DNA from: an uncultured Christensenella sp. | GTDB lineage: Bacteria; Bacillota; Clostridia; Christensenellales; Borkfalkiaceae | NCBI GenBank assembly: GCA_910585595.1 | Contig: CAJUET010000011.1 | Coordinates: 7,259 to 71,258 of the forward strand | DNA length: 64,000 bases | Direction of reading: 5' to 3' | Shown here: in pieces, positions 35,700 through 44,254 of the stretch | Layout: each line of letters begins with the position of its first letter | Position numbering within the stretch: position 1 is the stretch's first letter | The notes under the pieces: generated by a model | What the model saw: the letters and a program-made list of their open reading frames with translations, nothing else | What the model was told of the DNA's origin: nothing | The model's database searches: none | Program-made: the position numbers and the translations under genes

Positions 35700-37188
35700 C
35701 TAGGCACTCTGTTTAATAATACCTTTTTGAATTAACTCTTGATATTGTCGATTACTTTTAAATCGATATTGAGAACAGCCCTCTAAAATATGGGTACATA
35801 TGTTTTGAATCGGATCTCTTACTCCCATTAGAAGCAATTGATAACAAATTGTAGAAAATATTTCATAATTCGCGAACCCCCCATATCCGGTAGCATCTAT
35901 GTAATTTTGCTCCAGATTTTCCAACAACAACTGTTGATCATCTGGCGGCATTTGTATTATAATTTGTGCAAAGTTTATTAATTTTAATCGAACTATTTCA
36001 AAAGCTATCTTGTTAGAATTTATTAATTCCATTATTCGCTTATTGGTTTGATTATTCCATATTCCATTTTTTATTTCATCATATGTAACCGCTTCCAATC
36101 TCTGTCTTTCGAAATTGTTTATTCCATTGCTAATGTCATCGTACATAAGGCTCATATTTGAATATCGTTTAGATTTTATTCTATTAGTTGCCTTATTTAT
36201 TATAAAATTAATCTCATCGTCAAGCAACGACCCATCATAAGTCATTATATATTCAAGAATCTTACCGACAGAATACATATCACTTAATGCGTCATAATTT
36301 TTTAAATTGTTTAATGCCAACGGATCCAAAAAATAATGAGCATTTTTTGGCGTACTTGTTGTCTTAAGGCTTCTAATTACACTTAAGTCTTTGCTGAGTC
36401 CAAAATCAGATAATAAAAATGAGTCCCCTTTTTTTAGAATGTTTCCTAAATGCAAATCTCTATGAATAATATTTTTTTCATGCGCTGCATTGAGAGCAAC
36501 TACAATCTGCAAAACAATATTTAATCTATCTCTAACGGACAAACCTATGTGTTCATTGAGAAAATCATATAAATTTTTTTCACAAGCCTCCATGATATAT
36601 GAATTTTCAATTGGATCATATTCGTAAACATTAAGTACACCTGTTACGTCTGCCAATTTACTCATATTTTCAAATTCATATTTTAAACGTTTACACTGTT
36701 CTACATCACTTTGATACATATTTAATAATTGCTTTTTATATAAACTATCTGTAACTTTTTTGACAATACAGTATGATCCTTCACCTATAACACAAGTATC
36801 CTTAATCGTGACGCTTTGTTCATCTATAATAATGTTATAACCTTTTCGCTTTAAATAATTAATAATTTTATTCTTAGGATTTTCATCTTCATTTGTATAG
36901 TATTGCGTTTTATGTAATAGCAGAATTACTGCCTCGAAAAATCTTATTATCTGTTCTGCTGTAAAATCACATAATTGCGTAGATAAACGCTCATTTTCAT
37001 TAATTTTACAATTTGCTTTATCAGAAAAAAAAATCTTCTACATTCAAATAGTCAATAGAAAACACTGAGTTTTCAAATAGATAATCAAAAATTAGTCCAG
37101 TATAATTCCAACCAGTCTCAGTTGTTTTATAATCAAACATTTTACTATCTAGAAAATCCAATAGTCTTAAAAAATCATCATGTGACAT
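35700..37188 (-). pseudogene. Ser/Thr protein kinase gene interrupted at a T9 tract (frameshift or phase-off state)
   Basis: From ATG at 37188 (AAGGAG upstream; MSHDDFLRLLDFLDSKM) the frame is open to a run of nine T on the coding strand (37025-37033), where it hits TGA. If the run is read as eight, the frame continues through an N-terminal helical domain into a complete kinase: glycine loop IGEGSYCIVKKV, catalytic HRDLHLGNIL, and SDFGLSKDL, then a C-terminal about 170-residue helical region, ending at 35700 (about 495 aa in all). The intact-looking 3' part from an internal start (36719) lacks the glycine loop, so it would not be active alone. The gene is much more AT-rich than its flanks, suggesting transfer. 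Such lone kinases occur in phage-defence islands. Confidence 0.8.
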
Positions 37189-37540
37189 TACAATTCTCCT
37201 TCTTTTACAAGGTAGTTTTAAAATTTTGTCTTGCATTGCCATAATAGAAGAATGCAACATCTGTTTGGCTCTTCTTCTTTAGGATAGCCTAATAAGTGAA
37301 AATAAACAAGCTAATGAACTCCAATAAGTTGCTTATGCTACTCTCTTTATTTACTCATAATTAATTCTGTGTGATTATTTATAAACACAATACAGCAGCC
37401 CCAAACAGATGTTTGCAACATTTTCTAACTTCTCTCCAATTTTTCCTTTCGTTTGGGGCTATCGTAGCACAGGGTTCGCGGAAGTAAACGGCTCCCGAAA
37501 AATTTGCTTTGGCATTGTAACCGAACTTCATATTCAATTT

Positions 37541-37571
37541 AGCACCGAGCTTTTTAGTTCGGTGCTTTTTC
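37541..37571 (+). terminator. Terminator at the left side of the mobile-element fragment
   Basis: AGCACCGA (37541-37548) pairs with TCGGTGCT (37559-37566), followed by TTTTCTTTTT. The rest of 37189-37700 contains no gene I can support. It has an inverted repeat GCCCCAAAC/GTTTGGGGC (about 37394-37461) of unknown meaning. Confidence 0.65.
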
Positions 37572-37700
37572 TTTTTATGCAATTTTTTCGTCCGCTCGTT
37601 GACTTCCGGTCGTTGCCGTTTAGCAAACTGCGTGCGAACTCCCCCTGTGCCTCGTTGCCCCTGCCGAAAGGCAAAAATCAAAAATTTGGAGGTAGTTAAG

Positions 37701-38003
37701 ATGCAAAAGGTAGTTTACTCGATCTCAAAGGTAAACAAGGGCAAGAAGATGAAGGGTGTAGGTTATTTGGTTGAAGGTAACTTACTTATCCCCTCCACTT
37801 CCAGCAAGGGTAATCCGTACATACGGATATTCGATGAGGTAACAAAACATTGCCACCCCGTCGATAAAGACAAGACGGAGTTCAAGGGATACGTTACGCT
37901 CGCCTACGAGAACATAAACGTGTTCAACAAAGAAAAGGATCGTTACGAAACTCTGGACTACGTTGAAACAACCTTTTACGTATGGTACAAGCTCGTTAAG
38001 TAA
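37701..38003 (+). CDS. Mobile-element cargo protein, 100 aa, unknown
   Basis: The start ATG at 37701 follows GGAGG (37688-37692) and gives MQKVVYSISKVNKGKKMKGV. A longer in-frame reading to 37599 lacks a ribosome binding site. The protein is small, beta-rich (VGYLVEGNLLIPSTSSKGNP, YVTLAYENINVF) and soluble. It is the first of eight closely spaced plus-strand small genes typical in style of the variable cargo of integrative conjugative elements in gut Clostridia. No function is known to me. Confidence 0.7.
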   Translation: MQKVVYSISKVNKGKKMKGVGYLVEGNLLIPSTSSKGNPYIRIFDEVTKHCHPVDKDKTEFKGYVTLAYENINVFNKEKDRYETLDYVETTFYVWYKLVK

Positions 38004-38015
38004 GGAGGCGGGAAT

Positions 38016-38150
38016 ATGAGCATTTGCGATACTTGTATATTAAACGGTAGATGCGACGGAAGATGCGGGGACACCGATCCCCTCTTCTACGCTTTTGAAG
38101 AAGAAAACGACAGCTATGATTACGGCACACATGAGGAAACGGAAGAATGA
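38016..38150 (+). CDS. Small Cys-rich acidic protein, 44 aa
   Basis: ATG at 38016 after GGAGGCGGG gives MSICDTCILNGRCDGRCGD followed by a Glu/Asp-rich tail. Four cysteines in a CxxC...C...C pattern suggest a small metal-binding knuckle. Its stop overlaps the next start (ATGA, 38147-38150), supporting translation. Confidence 0.6.
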   Translation: MSICDTCILNGRCDGRCGDTDPLFYAFEEENDSYDYGTHEETEE

Positions 38151-38392
38151 GAAACGAATATTTCATGAAAGAATATTGGCATTTCAACGGTGATTATAAC
38201 GTCATCTTCAATCTGATTGAGGTGAATACCGAAAGCATGACGGCAACAGTTGCTATAAACAACCTTGGAAAGCTCACACAGCAGACAGTCGAGCTGCGCG
38301 AGCAGAACGGCAGGCTGTACTTCGAATACGGCGTTATGAACGACAAAATTTTTATAGACGACTTTGAAAACGTCGAAGGAAACGCAGCATGA
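38147..38392 (+). CDS. Mobile-element cargo protein, 81 aa, unknown
   Basis: MRNEYFMKEYWHFNGDYNVI starts at an ATGA overlap with the preceding small gene. The protein is predicted beta-rich (FNLIEVNTESMTATVAI) and acidic. It overlaps the next gene by 4 bp (ATGA), so it is part of a tightly coupled string. No family is recognised with confidence. Confidence 0.65.
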   Translation: MRNEYFMKEYWHFNGDYNVIFNLIEVNTESMTATVAINNLGKLTQQTVELREQNGRLYFEYGVMNDKIFIDDFENVEGNAA

Positions 38393-38574
38393 GCTATCAG
38401 CGCAAAACGGCAGACACCTATATCCTCCTCACGAACTACGGATACGGTTGGGAAGAAGAATTAAAAGAAACCAGCCGTAAAGAAATCAAACAGCGGGCAA
38501 GGGAATACCTTGCCAACACCACGGCACAAATCAAAATCTTAAAACAAAGAATTAAAAAGGAGAATTTATCATGA
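38389..38574 (+). CDS. Mobile-element cargo protein, 61 aa, unknown
   Basis: MSYQRKTADTYILLTNYGYG, then a basic amphipathic helix (SRKEIKQRAREYLANTTAQI). It overlaps both neighbours by 4 bp. Similar short proteins are common in conjugative-element cargo next to anti-restriction genes; function not assigned. Confidence 0.65.
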   Translation: MSYQRKTADTYILLTNYGYGWEEELKETSRKEIKQRAREYLANTTAQIKILKQRIKKENLS

Positions 38575-38984
38575 ACACAACAGCACAGGAAAGAAAAACC
38601 AAAGCCATTCAGCTCTTGAAACAGTTGGATATCTACAAACCCTATATCAAAGGGTACGAAGAAAACGATCAGGTTTGCTTCTATGAAAACTTTGCCGGTT
38701 TCTGGGTAGATCAAGAACCCGAGATCGAAGCGAAGATGAAAGAAATTGAAAAGAAGTATAACTGCACCGTTTACGCTATCACGCACGAATTTACCGATTT
38801 CGGAGAATGCTACGACTTTTTAATCGTAACCGACTATCCCGATGAATGGGAAACTCTCATGCACCGCAATAGAAACGATCATTATGCTTTTGCTTACGTC
38901 TGGAATAAAACAGACGATTGGTGCAGCGAGTTCGGAACGGTTGCTGTACAAAGTTTCTGCGGCGGCATTAAGCGCATCGGCTAA
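38571..38984 (+). CDS. Mobile-element cargo protein, 137 aa, unknown
   Basis: A soluble acidic alpha/beta protein starting MNTTAQERKTKAIQLLKQLD, with central CTVYAITHEFTDFGECYDFL and a terminal SFCGGIKRIG. ATGA overlap with the gene before and AGGAAAAAG before the gene after. Acidic composition would fit a DNA-mimic or anti-restriction role, but that is only a guess. Confidence 0.7.
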   Translation: MNTTAQERKTKAIQLLKQLDIYKPYIKGYEENDQVCFYENFAGFWVDQEPEIEAKMKEIEKKYNCTVYAITHEFTDFGECYDFLIVTDYPDEWETLMHRNRNDHYAFAYVWNKTDDWCSEFGTVAVQSFCGGIKRIG

Positions 38985-38995
38985 GGAAAAAGAAA

Positions 38996-39307
38996 ATGAA
39001 CAAAAACATTTACTTGATTTTATTCGACTGGTCCACTACCGACTGCGACGGTATAGAAACATTTCTGTATTATCGCTTTGAGGACGCCCTTAAAAAGTTC
39101 AACGAACTCATTGAAAACGAATGCGATTCTGATATGAGCTGGGTCGGCGACGAAGTATTTGACGAAAACGGCGAAGTAAACGACGGGTACGAACTTGATT
39201 GTAATACGGATGACGAAAACGCAGAAAGCCTGTATTGGCACGTCGTTGACAAGAACGACTACAACCGCCGCTCGTTCATCGAATTATTCAAAAGAGAAAT
39301 TCATTAA
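38996..39307 (+). CDS. Mobile-element cargo protein, 103 aa, unknown
   Basis: MNKNIYLILFDWSTTDCDGI followed by an acidic region (ENECDSDMSWVGDEVFDENG). Ends KRE IH-type with stop at 39307. RBS AAGGAAAAAG is 6 bp before ATG. Same coupled string as the neighbours. Confidence 0.7.
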   Translation: MNKNIYLILFDWSTTDCDGIETFLYYRFEDALKKFNELIENECDSDMSWVGDEVFDENGEVNDGYELDCNTDDENAESLYWHVVDKNDYNRRSFIELFKREIH

Positions 39308-39318
39308 GGAGAAAAAAT

Positions 39319-39566
39319 ATGAAAAACGCAAAAGAAATTCACGCACTTATTACAGCCATTTACTGCATCAACCGCACGAACGGCAACGAGGACAAGGACA
39401 TTACCGGTCTTTGCAGATATATCTTTCTGCATTGCACGAACGGCAATCCGAATATGCTCGACATCCTCTGTGTCGGGCAGACAAAAGAACTATCCTCCCC
39501 TATCTCATGAAAATTTTAGAGGAGAAAACAAACTACAAAAAATATATGGAGGATAAAAAGGTATGA
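39319..39566 (+). pseudogene. Mobile-element cargo gene with apparent frameshift
   Basis: ATG at 39319 after AAGGAG gives MKNAKEIHALITAIYCINRT and stops at 39510. In another frame the sequence continues as ILPYLMKILEEKTNYKKYM and ends with a TGA that overlaps the next start codon (ATGA, 39563-39566), the spacing used by several genes of this string. The intact gene was therefore probably about 82 codons, with one indel near 39480-39500. Confidence 0.5.
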
Positions 39567-40000
39567 ACGCTTACAAACAGTTAAAAGACAAACACCAGAA
39601 AGAAATGGACGCATTCCCTCTCGGCGTAGCTTTCAGTGACAAACAGTTTGAAGAGATGATGCAGAAATGGGACTTAACCGTAAACGATGCCGATAAGATA
39701 TGCTCGATCAGCGGAGGCTGCTTCATTCGTAAAAGCGACAAAGACGCTTTCTTTGAAATGCTCGACCGTTTCAAAAAAGAGAAAGAAGACGCGATCGCCG
39801 CCGATAAGACCGGCAAAGGTCTTATTTACGATATGTTCATCTACGAACTCGCTAACCACGAATACTGCATTACATACGACTACGAAGAAACCTTTGACGC
39901 GCTCGGCTTAACACTTGAAAAGATAAACGCCGACCAACGCTTGGTTCGCGGCTTGCAAAAAGCACTCAAGGATTATTTGAAAAACAGTAGCAATTATTAA
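39563..40000 (+). CDS. Mobile-element cargo protein, 145 aa, unknown (last intact gene of the fragment)
   Basis: MNAYKQLKDKHQKEMDAFPL; soluble, helical, with DKQFEEMMQKWDLTVNDADK and a conserved-looking ISGGCFIRKSDKDAF segment. Related short proteins occur in conjugative-element cargo, but no function is assigned. It is followed by a good ribosome binding site (AAAGGAG) with no start codon: the sequence switches there to the truncated Rhs tip on the other strand. Confidence 0.7.
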   Translation: MNAYKQLKDKHQKEMDAFPLGVAFSDKQFEEMMQKWDLTVNDADKICSISGGCFIRKSDKDAFFEMLDRFKKEKEDAIAADKTGKGLIYDMFIYELANHEYCITYDYEETFDALGLTLEKINADQRLVRGLQKALKDYLKNSSNY

Positions 40001-40011
40001 AGGAGAAAGTA

Positions 40012-40845
40012 ACAACAGAAATAGCTATTGCCGCTATTGCAGTAACTATAAGCCCTAATGCTTCCCAAAATTTATCCCAATCCCAAGTCCCATTCGGATC
40101 ATATCCCATCACGGGATTATCGCCACAATAAGCGTAGAGGTTTAAGCCGTTGATGGATTCGGGGTCAAGATATTCGATACTGTCTATCGTGATAAATCTG
40201 CCGATTTCGGGACGTAGTAACGGGTTTGCAGGTAATACAATTCCGTTTCTACGTCGTAAAAGTAACCTCGATAACGGAACGGGTTCAGATTGCCGATATG
40301 ATTTGCGTCTGTAATGTCGTTACCGTTTCCGTCCAACACGGCATGATTTCCCCACGCATCGTAAACATATTTTACCACAACTGCGCCGCTACTGTCAATA
40401 AGCGCAACGATATTTCCTTGCGCGTCTTTTCGGTATAAGTAAGCATTCCCGCCGTGTTTAATGCCGAATACGCCCTTATCGTCGTAGAGGTATTCCAACC
40501 CGTTGCTACTTGCAATCAGCCTTCCGTTACTATCATATGTAAACGTAATTCCGTTTTTGCCTATCCTGCGCCCCTGCCCGTCGTAGGTGAACGTGTTCCC
40601 GTCGAACGACTTCATTTGGCGACCTTTCTCCCACGACGCCGCTTTTCCGCGGTACAGCGTGGGATTGCCGACCTCGTCGTATTCGCACTTTTCCGCGCCG
40701 TACGAAAGTAATTGGTCGCCGTTATAGGCATACAGCGTTTCGGTAAATTCGCACTCCTCAACGTTTTCTTTCAGAGTGAATTTCGTCGTGCGCTTAGAAA
40801 TGATATTCCCGCAATTATCGTATGGAAAAAGGAGCCGATTACACA
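40012..40845 (-). pseudogene. Orphan Rhs C-terminal cassette 8: frameshifted and 3'-truncated
   Basis: Begins at the core segment YDNCGNIISKRTTKFTL and runs through YRGKAASWEKGRQMKSF to the core end. A one-base deletion at about 40209 changes RYYDPE to RYYVPK and stops at 40184. In the restored frame the core continues to LYAYCGDNPVM, then DPNGTWDWDKFWEALGLIV and a hydrophobic run, and is cut off at about 40.01 kb where mobile-element DNA starts. No start codon of its own except inside the upstream hairpin. No immunity gene remains. Confidence 0.85.
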
Positions 40846-40864
40846 ATGTAATCGGCTCCTTTTT
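40826..40864 (-). terminator. Cassette terminator (after immunity gene 7)
   Basis: Perfect 12-bp stem GGAGCCGATTAC/GTAATCGGCTCC with 5-nt loop and T5 on the minus strand. The orphan 8 core is joined directly after it. Confidence 0.85.
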
Positions 40865-40878
40865 CCATCCTGCGTTTT

Positions 40879-41355
40879 TTAATTTCTTGCCCCTATCAGT
40901 TGTCTAATACGCATTATGTCCGACGCCGAGTAATGTTCAACAAAATTTCTCGGTCCCTTCTTGCCATTCGTTTTTACAATACCGCTTTTTAAACAGAAGA
41001 AAATCAATTCATATCCTTGCCTGATCGAAATAATATTTTCATACGGCAATTCAAAAACAATCTTATCGCGTCTTTTTCGCACAAGCTTACTATCAGAATA
41101 GATGTCAATTTGAGTGTTATATACCATCAAAACATATACCCAAATAGTCGCAATAACGAAACTAAATATAATACCGATTAACATGCACATTATGTAGATA
41201 CTTTTTTCTTTCATCATTACCAAACTGCCAATCATTAATCTAACGGCAAATAATATTGTTAGTCCAATAACCACACACTCAAAAATTGCAGCAGCAATAC
41301 AGGCTGCAATGAATATTTTTTTTGATTGTCTTACTTTTAAAACATTCTCTTCCAT
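40879..41355 (-). CDS. Candidate immunity protein 7 (two membrane helices, PH-like domain)
   Basis: A 158-aa protein: two adjacent membrane helices (IFAACIAAAIFECVVIGLTI-type at 14-40 and MCMLIGIIFSFVIATIWVYV at about 52-80), then a small beta domain (VRKRRDKIVFELPYENIISI) that looks PH-like. It starts 35 bp after the stop of orphan tip 7 and is followed by a terminator, the position of an immunity gene in polymorphic toxin loci. Shares layout with candidates 5 and 6. A membrane immunity protein suits a membrane-acting toxin. Immunity role is by position only. Confidence 0.65.
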   Translation of the reverse strand: MEENVLKVRQSKKIFIAACIAAAIFECVVIGLTILFAVRLMIGSLVMMKEKSIYIMCMLIGIIFSFVIATIWVYVLMVYNTQIDIYSDSKLVRKRRDKIVFELPYENIISIRQGYELIFFCLKSGIVKTNGKKGPRNFVEHYSASDIMRIRQLIGARN

Positions 41356-41390
41356 ACAATACGCCTTATTAAAGTTTTATAGATTATAAC

Positions 41391-42431
41391 TTACGGTTTA
41401 ATTAAGTTCCACGGAGCAGTAAAAATATTCTTTAAGAATGTTCTGATAAACATCGCTCCAATATTGGTTGACAAGTAGGATTTTGCACCTTGGACAATAC
41501 CAGTCGCCCCTAATTTCCCGACTTCCATCTTAAAATAATCCTTACTTGATTTAATGATATCAGCTAATCCGTTACCCGGTTTTAATGATTCATAAAAACC
41601 ACCAGCTCCCATAACCGCTCCCATGCCAAAACTGAATAGCCCTTGAATCATTGTTATAGCACCACTTTTAAATAATTCATCCATTTTTATTTCAGAGCCT
41701 TTTATAGCATTTTCCGCCGCATATGCAAACATTCCAGCTCCAAAAGTACCAACCGTCAAAAATGCTGCTGTTCCTGCAATACTAAGTGCAGTTGCAGAAA
41801 ATGCACCAACTACTAAACCACCACCAAGTATTGATGCTGCTCCTAAAACTGCGCCTACTATAGAACCTCCTACAAATGAACCTAAACAATCCAGAAAGCT
41901 TCCGCCATTCACTGCCGTAGAAACAGCTTTAATTGTTCCTACAATAGCTCCTGCGATGAGAGCTCCGATAAGCAAAGACAAGAAAAACGTACCATTAGGA
42001 TCGGTAAACATCACGGGGTTATCGCCGCAATAGGCATAGAGGTTTAAGCCGTTGATGGATTCGGGATCGAGATACTCGATTCCGTCTATCGTAATGAAAC
42101 GACCGACTTCGGGGTCGTAGTAGCGCGTTTGCAGGTAGTACAATTCCGTTTCTACGTCGTAGAAATATCCTCTGTATCTAAACGGGTTCAGGTTGCCGAT
42201 ATGGTTTCCGTCTGTAACGTCGTTACCGTTTCCGTCCAACACGGCATGATTTCCCCACGCATCGTAAACATATTTTACCACAACGTTTCCCGCACTGTCA
42301 AGAAGCGCAATAATATTGCCCTGTACATCGCCGCCATCACACAGTTTGTGACATAGCGGTCGGCTTTTATTTTTTATATATAAAAAGCCGATTGCACAAA
42401 GCAATCGACTTTTTGAACTTATACAATCCAA
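41391..42431 (-). CDS. Orphan Rhs C-terminal cassette 7
   Basis: Core homology starts at about 42340 (DVQGNIIALLDSAGNVV), the region before it being terminator DNA that happens to be in frame. The core end (RYYDPEVGRFITIDGIEYLD ... LYAYCGDNPVM) is intact, followed by the tip: TDPNGTFFLSLLIGALIAGA, a Gly/Ala-rich hydrophobic stretch, and ...KNIFTAPWNLIKP. The first about 40 residues of the tip match tip 5 (SLLIGALIAGAIVGTIKAVS), then diverge. No native start or promoter, so probably a silent reserve. Confidence 0.8.
   Translation of the reverse strand: MDCISSKSRLLCAIGFLYIKNKSRPLCHKLCDGGDVQGNIIALLDSAGNVVVKYVYDAWGNHAVLDGNGNDVTDGNHIGNLNPFRYRGYFYDVETELYYLQTRYYDPEVGRFITIDGIEYLDPESINGLNLYAYCGDNPVMFTDPNGTFFLSLLIGALIAGAIVGTIKAVSTAVNGGSFLDCLGSFVGGSIVGAVLGAASILGGGLVVGAFSATALSIAGTAAFLTVGTFGAGMFAYAAENAIKGSEIKMDELFKSGAITMIQGLFSFGMGAVMGAGGFYESLKPGNGLADIIKSSKDYFKMEVGKLGATGIVQGAKSYLSTNIGAMFIRTFLKNIFTAPWNLIKP
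42382..42414 (-). terminator. Cassette terminator (after immunity gene 6)
   Basis: AAAAAGCCGATTGC/GCAATCGACTTTTT with a 5-nt loop, 4 bp after the stop of candidate immunity gene 6. Confidence 0.85.
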
Positions 42432-42895
42432 TCTGATTTTAAAGAAGATGGGGCATATCTTTGAAGAGCTTCCTTCGCCTTCTGAGACATATGAAAATAA
42501 ATAACTCCCTTATCTAATCTCATTTTTCCAACAGATAAAATTCCGCCATTATACTTTTTTTCATGATCGGAAATATACACCCAACCTGTAAAGGAATTTT
42601 TCTCCGTACATGATATCGTTTTTACGTTTTCCCATAAATAATTTCTAATAACTCTCTTGAATCTTATTCGGCGTACACCTACATCGTCAAATTCTATCAC
42701 ATTACACATTGTAAAGATACCCCACATTAATAATGCTATGGGCAGTATTATTGCAAATCCCGCTATGAGTAACCAAAACAATAAATCATATTGTTGTAAA
42801 TTTCCGCTAAGCATAATAATTGCAATTATTAAACTGTCAAGCAGACACATTATTAAAATAATTATGACCGCCGGAAAAAAAACTCGAATTCTCAT
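42419..42895 (-). CDS. Candidate immunity protein 6 (membrane, PH-like)
   Basis: A 158-aa protein with two N-terminal helices (FFPAVIIILIMCLLDSLIIA; LLFWLLIAGFAIILPIALLM) and a beta-rich C-terminal domain (VIEFDDVGVRRIRFKRVIRN). Good ribosome binding site (AAGGGGAAG). Its start overlaps the end of tip 6 by 59 nt. Same layout as candidates 5 and 7. Immunity role inferred from position. Confidence 0.65.
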   Translation of the reverse strand: MRIRVFFPAVIIILIMCLLDSLIIAIIMLSGNLQQYDLLFWLLIAGFAIILPIALLMWGIFTMCNVIEFDDVGVRRIRFKRVIRNYLWENVKTISCTEKNSFTGWVYISDHEKKYNGGILSVGKMRLDKGVIYFHMSQKAKEALQRYAPSSLKSDWIV

Positions 42896-43757
42896 GAATC
42901 TTCCCCTTTAAAGCGTTGGGATTTGGAAACGAATAATACGTCAAAAACATTGATATTCCTATTCCAATATCCGAAAATTTTAGAGCATCAATAAATCTTT
43001 TAAGCCAAGTTTCTCCTGTAGTAAGTCCTGCAAATTTTGTCCCAATAAATGCCAAAGAATTGCCAACTGCGCTTATCCCTCCTTGAATAGCTGCAATTTT
43101 CCAATCCACCTCACCGAATGAAATTGCCTGGTTGACCGCATTGCCCAAAAATCCTCCAATAAAACTAATCCCTGCTGCAACAAGAAAGCCAAACGGTCCA
43201 CCGATTGCCAATCCCATTGCAACACCTATCGTTCCAAAAATGCCATCAATAAACCCCCCAAAAAAAGCTCCTACAATTGATTCACCTTCAGTTCTATTGA
43301 TGGCAGCGGCAGTACCCGCGATTACACCACCAATTAAAATTCCAAGTGCAACAAGTAACCAACCAAAAATTGTTCCCGTTGGATCCACCCTCATCACGGG
43401 ATTATCGCCACAATAAGCGTAGAGGTTTAAGCCGTTGATGGATTCGGGGTCAAGATATTCGATACTGTCTATCGTGATAAATCTGCCGACTTCGGGATCG
43501 TAGTAACGGGTTTGCAGGTAATACAGCTCGGTTTCTACGTCGTAGAAGTAGCTTCTGTATCTGAAAGGGTTCAGATTGCCGATGTGGTTTCCGTCAGAAA
43601 TATCGTTCCCATTCGCATCCAAAACCGCGTGGTTGCCCCAAGCATCGTATACATATTTTACCACAACGATCCCCGCGCTGTCAAGAAGGGCAATGCCATT
43701 TATAACAAAACACCCTGCGGTTATAACCGCAGGGTGTTTTGTTACTTTTTTCGGCAT
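42837..43757 (-). CDS. Orphan Rhs C-terminal cassette 6
   Basis: Core homology begins at about 43694 (GIALLDSAGIVVVKYVYDAW), the shortest core portion of the set together with cassette 5. After NPVM the tip reads RVDPTGTIFGWLLVALGILI, a long glycine-zipper-like hydrophobic region, and ends GGHNYFNNVSA. In-frame residues before the core come from the terminator. No native start. Tip target unknown; the tip is hydrophobic along most of its length. Confidence 0.8.
   Translation of the reverse strand: MPKKVTKHPAVITAGCFVINGIALLDSAGIVVVKYVYDAWGNHAVLDANGNDISDGNHIGNLNPFRYRSYFYDVETELYYLQTRYYDPEVGRFITIDSIEYLDPESINGLNLYAYCGDNPVMRVDPTGTIFGWLLVALGILIGGVIAGTAAAINRTEGESIVGAFFGGFIDGIFGTIGVAMGLAIGGPFGFLVAAGISFIGGFLGNAVNQAISFGEVDWKIAAIQGGISAVGNSLAFIGTKFAGLTTGETWLKRFIDALKFSDIGIGISMFLTYYSFPNPNALKGKIHENSSFFSGGHNYFNNVSA
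43704..43745 (-). terminator. Cassette terminator (after immunity gene 5), divergent sequence
   Basis: A nearly perfect palindrome: AACAAAACACCCTGCGGTT pairs with AACCGCAGGGTGTTTTGTT. Unlike the other cassette terminators it does not contain GTCGATTAC. It overlaps the immunity gene 5 stop. Confidence 0.85.
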
Positions 43758-44239
43758 CTTCGCTTTATTTTCCCAGCGAATAACGCCTCAAATTCTTCAA
43801 GTGTACCCTCTTTTATTAAATCTTTCTGACATACGATTGCCTGCGCAACATCAGTGTAAATGATAAAATAACATTCTCCGTAATCAATAACTTTTTTCAC
43901 TTCATACATAGAAATCTCAACAAAAGGTAGCGCATGGTAGGGGCTCTCACAACGTACTCGCGTTTTATCAATTTCTATAGTAGTCGCCCGTCCACGACTC
44001 GTATCTATCATACGCGTTGGAATAAAAATCACAAAAATACCAAGTAAACACGATACTCCGCCCGCTATCATTGCGCCTCTTGTTTCCTCAAAATTCCCCC
44101 CATCAACAAGCGACCACACTAGCAAAATCAACACACCAATAACGCAAACCGAAATCACACTCAATCCAACAATCAATGAGGTTCTTTTAATCTGTTTTGT
44201 AATATTCTTGGGAGAAACATTCCCTCGAAAAATTAACAT
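43742..44239 (-). CDS. Candidate immunity protein 5 (membrane, PH-like)
   Basis: A 165-aa protein with two helices (SLIVGLSVISVCVIGVLILL; IAGGVSCLLGIFVIFIP) and a beta-rich C-terminal domain (TTIEIDKTRVRCESPYHALP). It lies 15 bp after tip 5. Layout shared with candidates 6 and 7. Function by position only. Confidence 0.65.
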   Translation of the reverse strand: MLIFRGNVSPKNITKQIKRTSLIVGLSVISVCVIGVLILLVWSLVDGGNFEETRGAMIAGGVSCLLGIFVIFIPTRMIDTSRGRATTIEIDKTRVRCESPYHALPFVEISMYEVKKVIDYGECYFIIYTDVAQAIVCQKDLIKEGTLEEFEALFAGKIKRRCRKK

Positions 44240-44254
44240 ACTCTCCTCCGCTTC

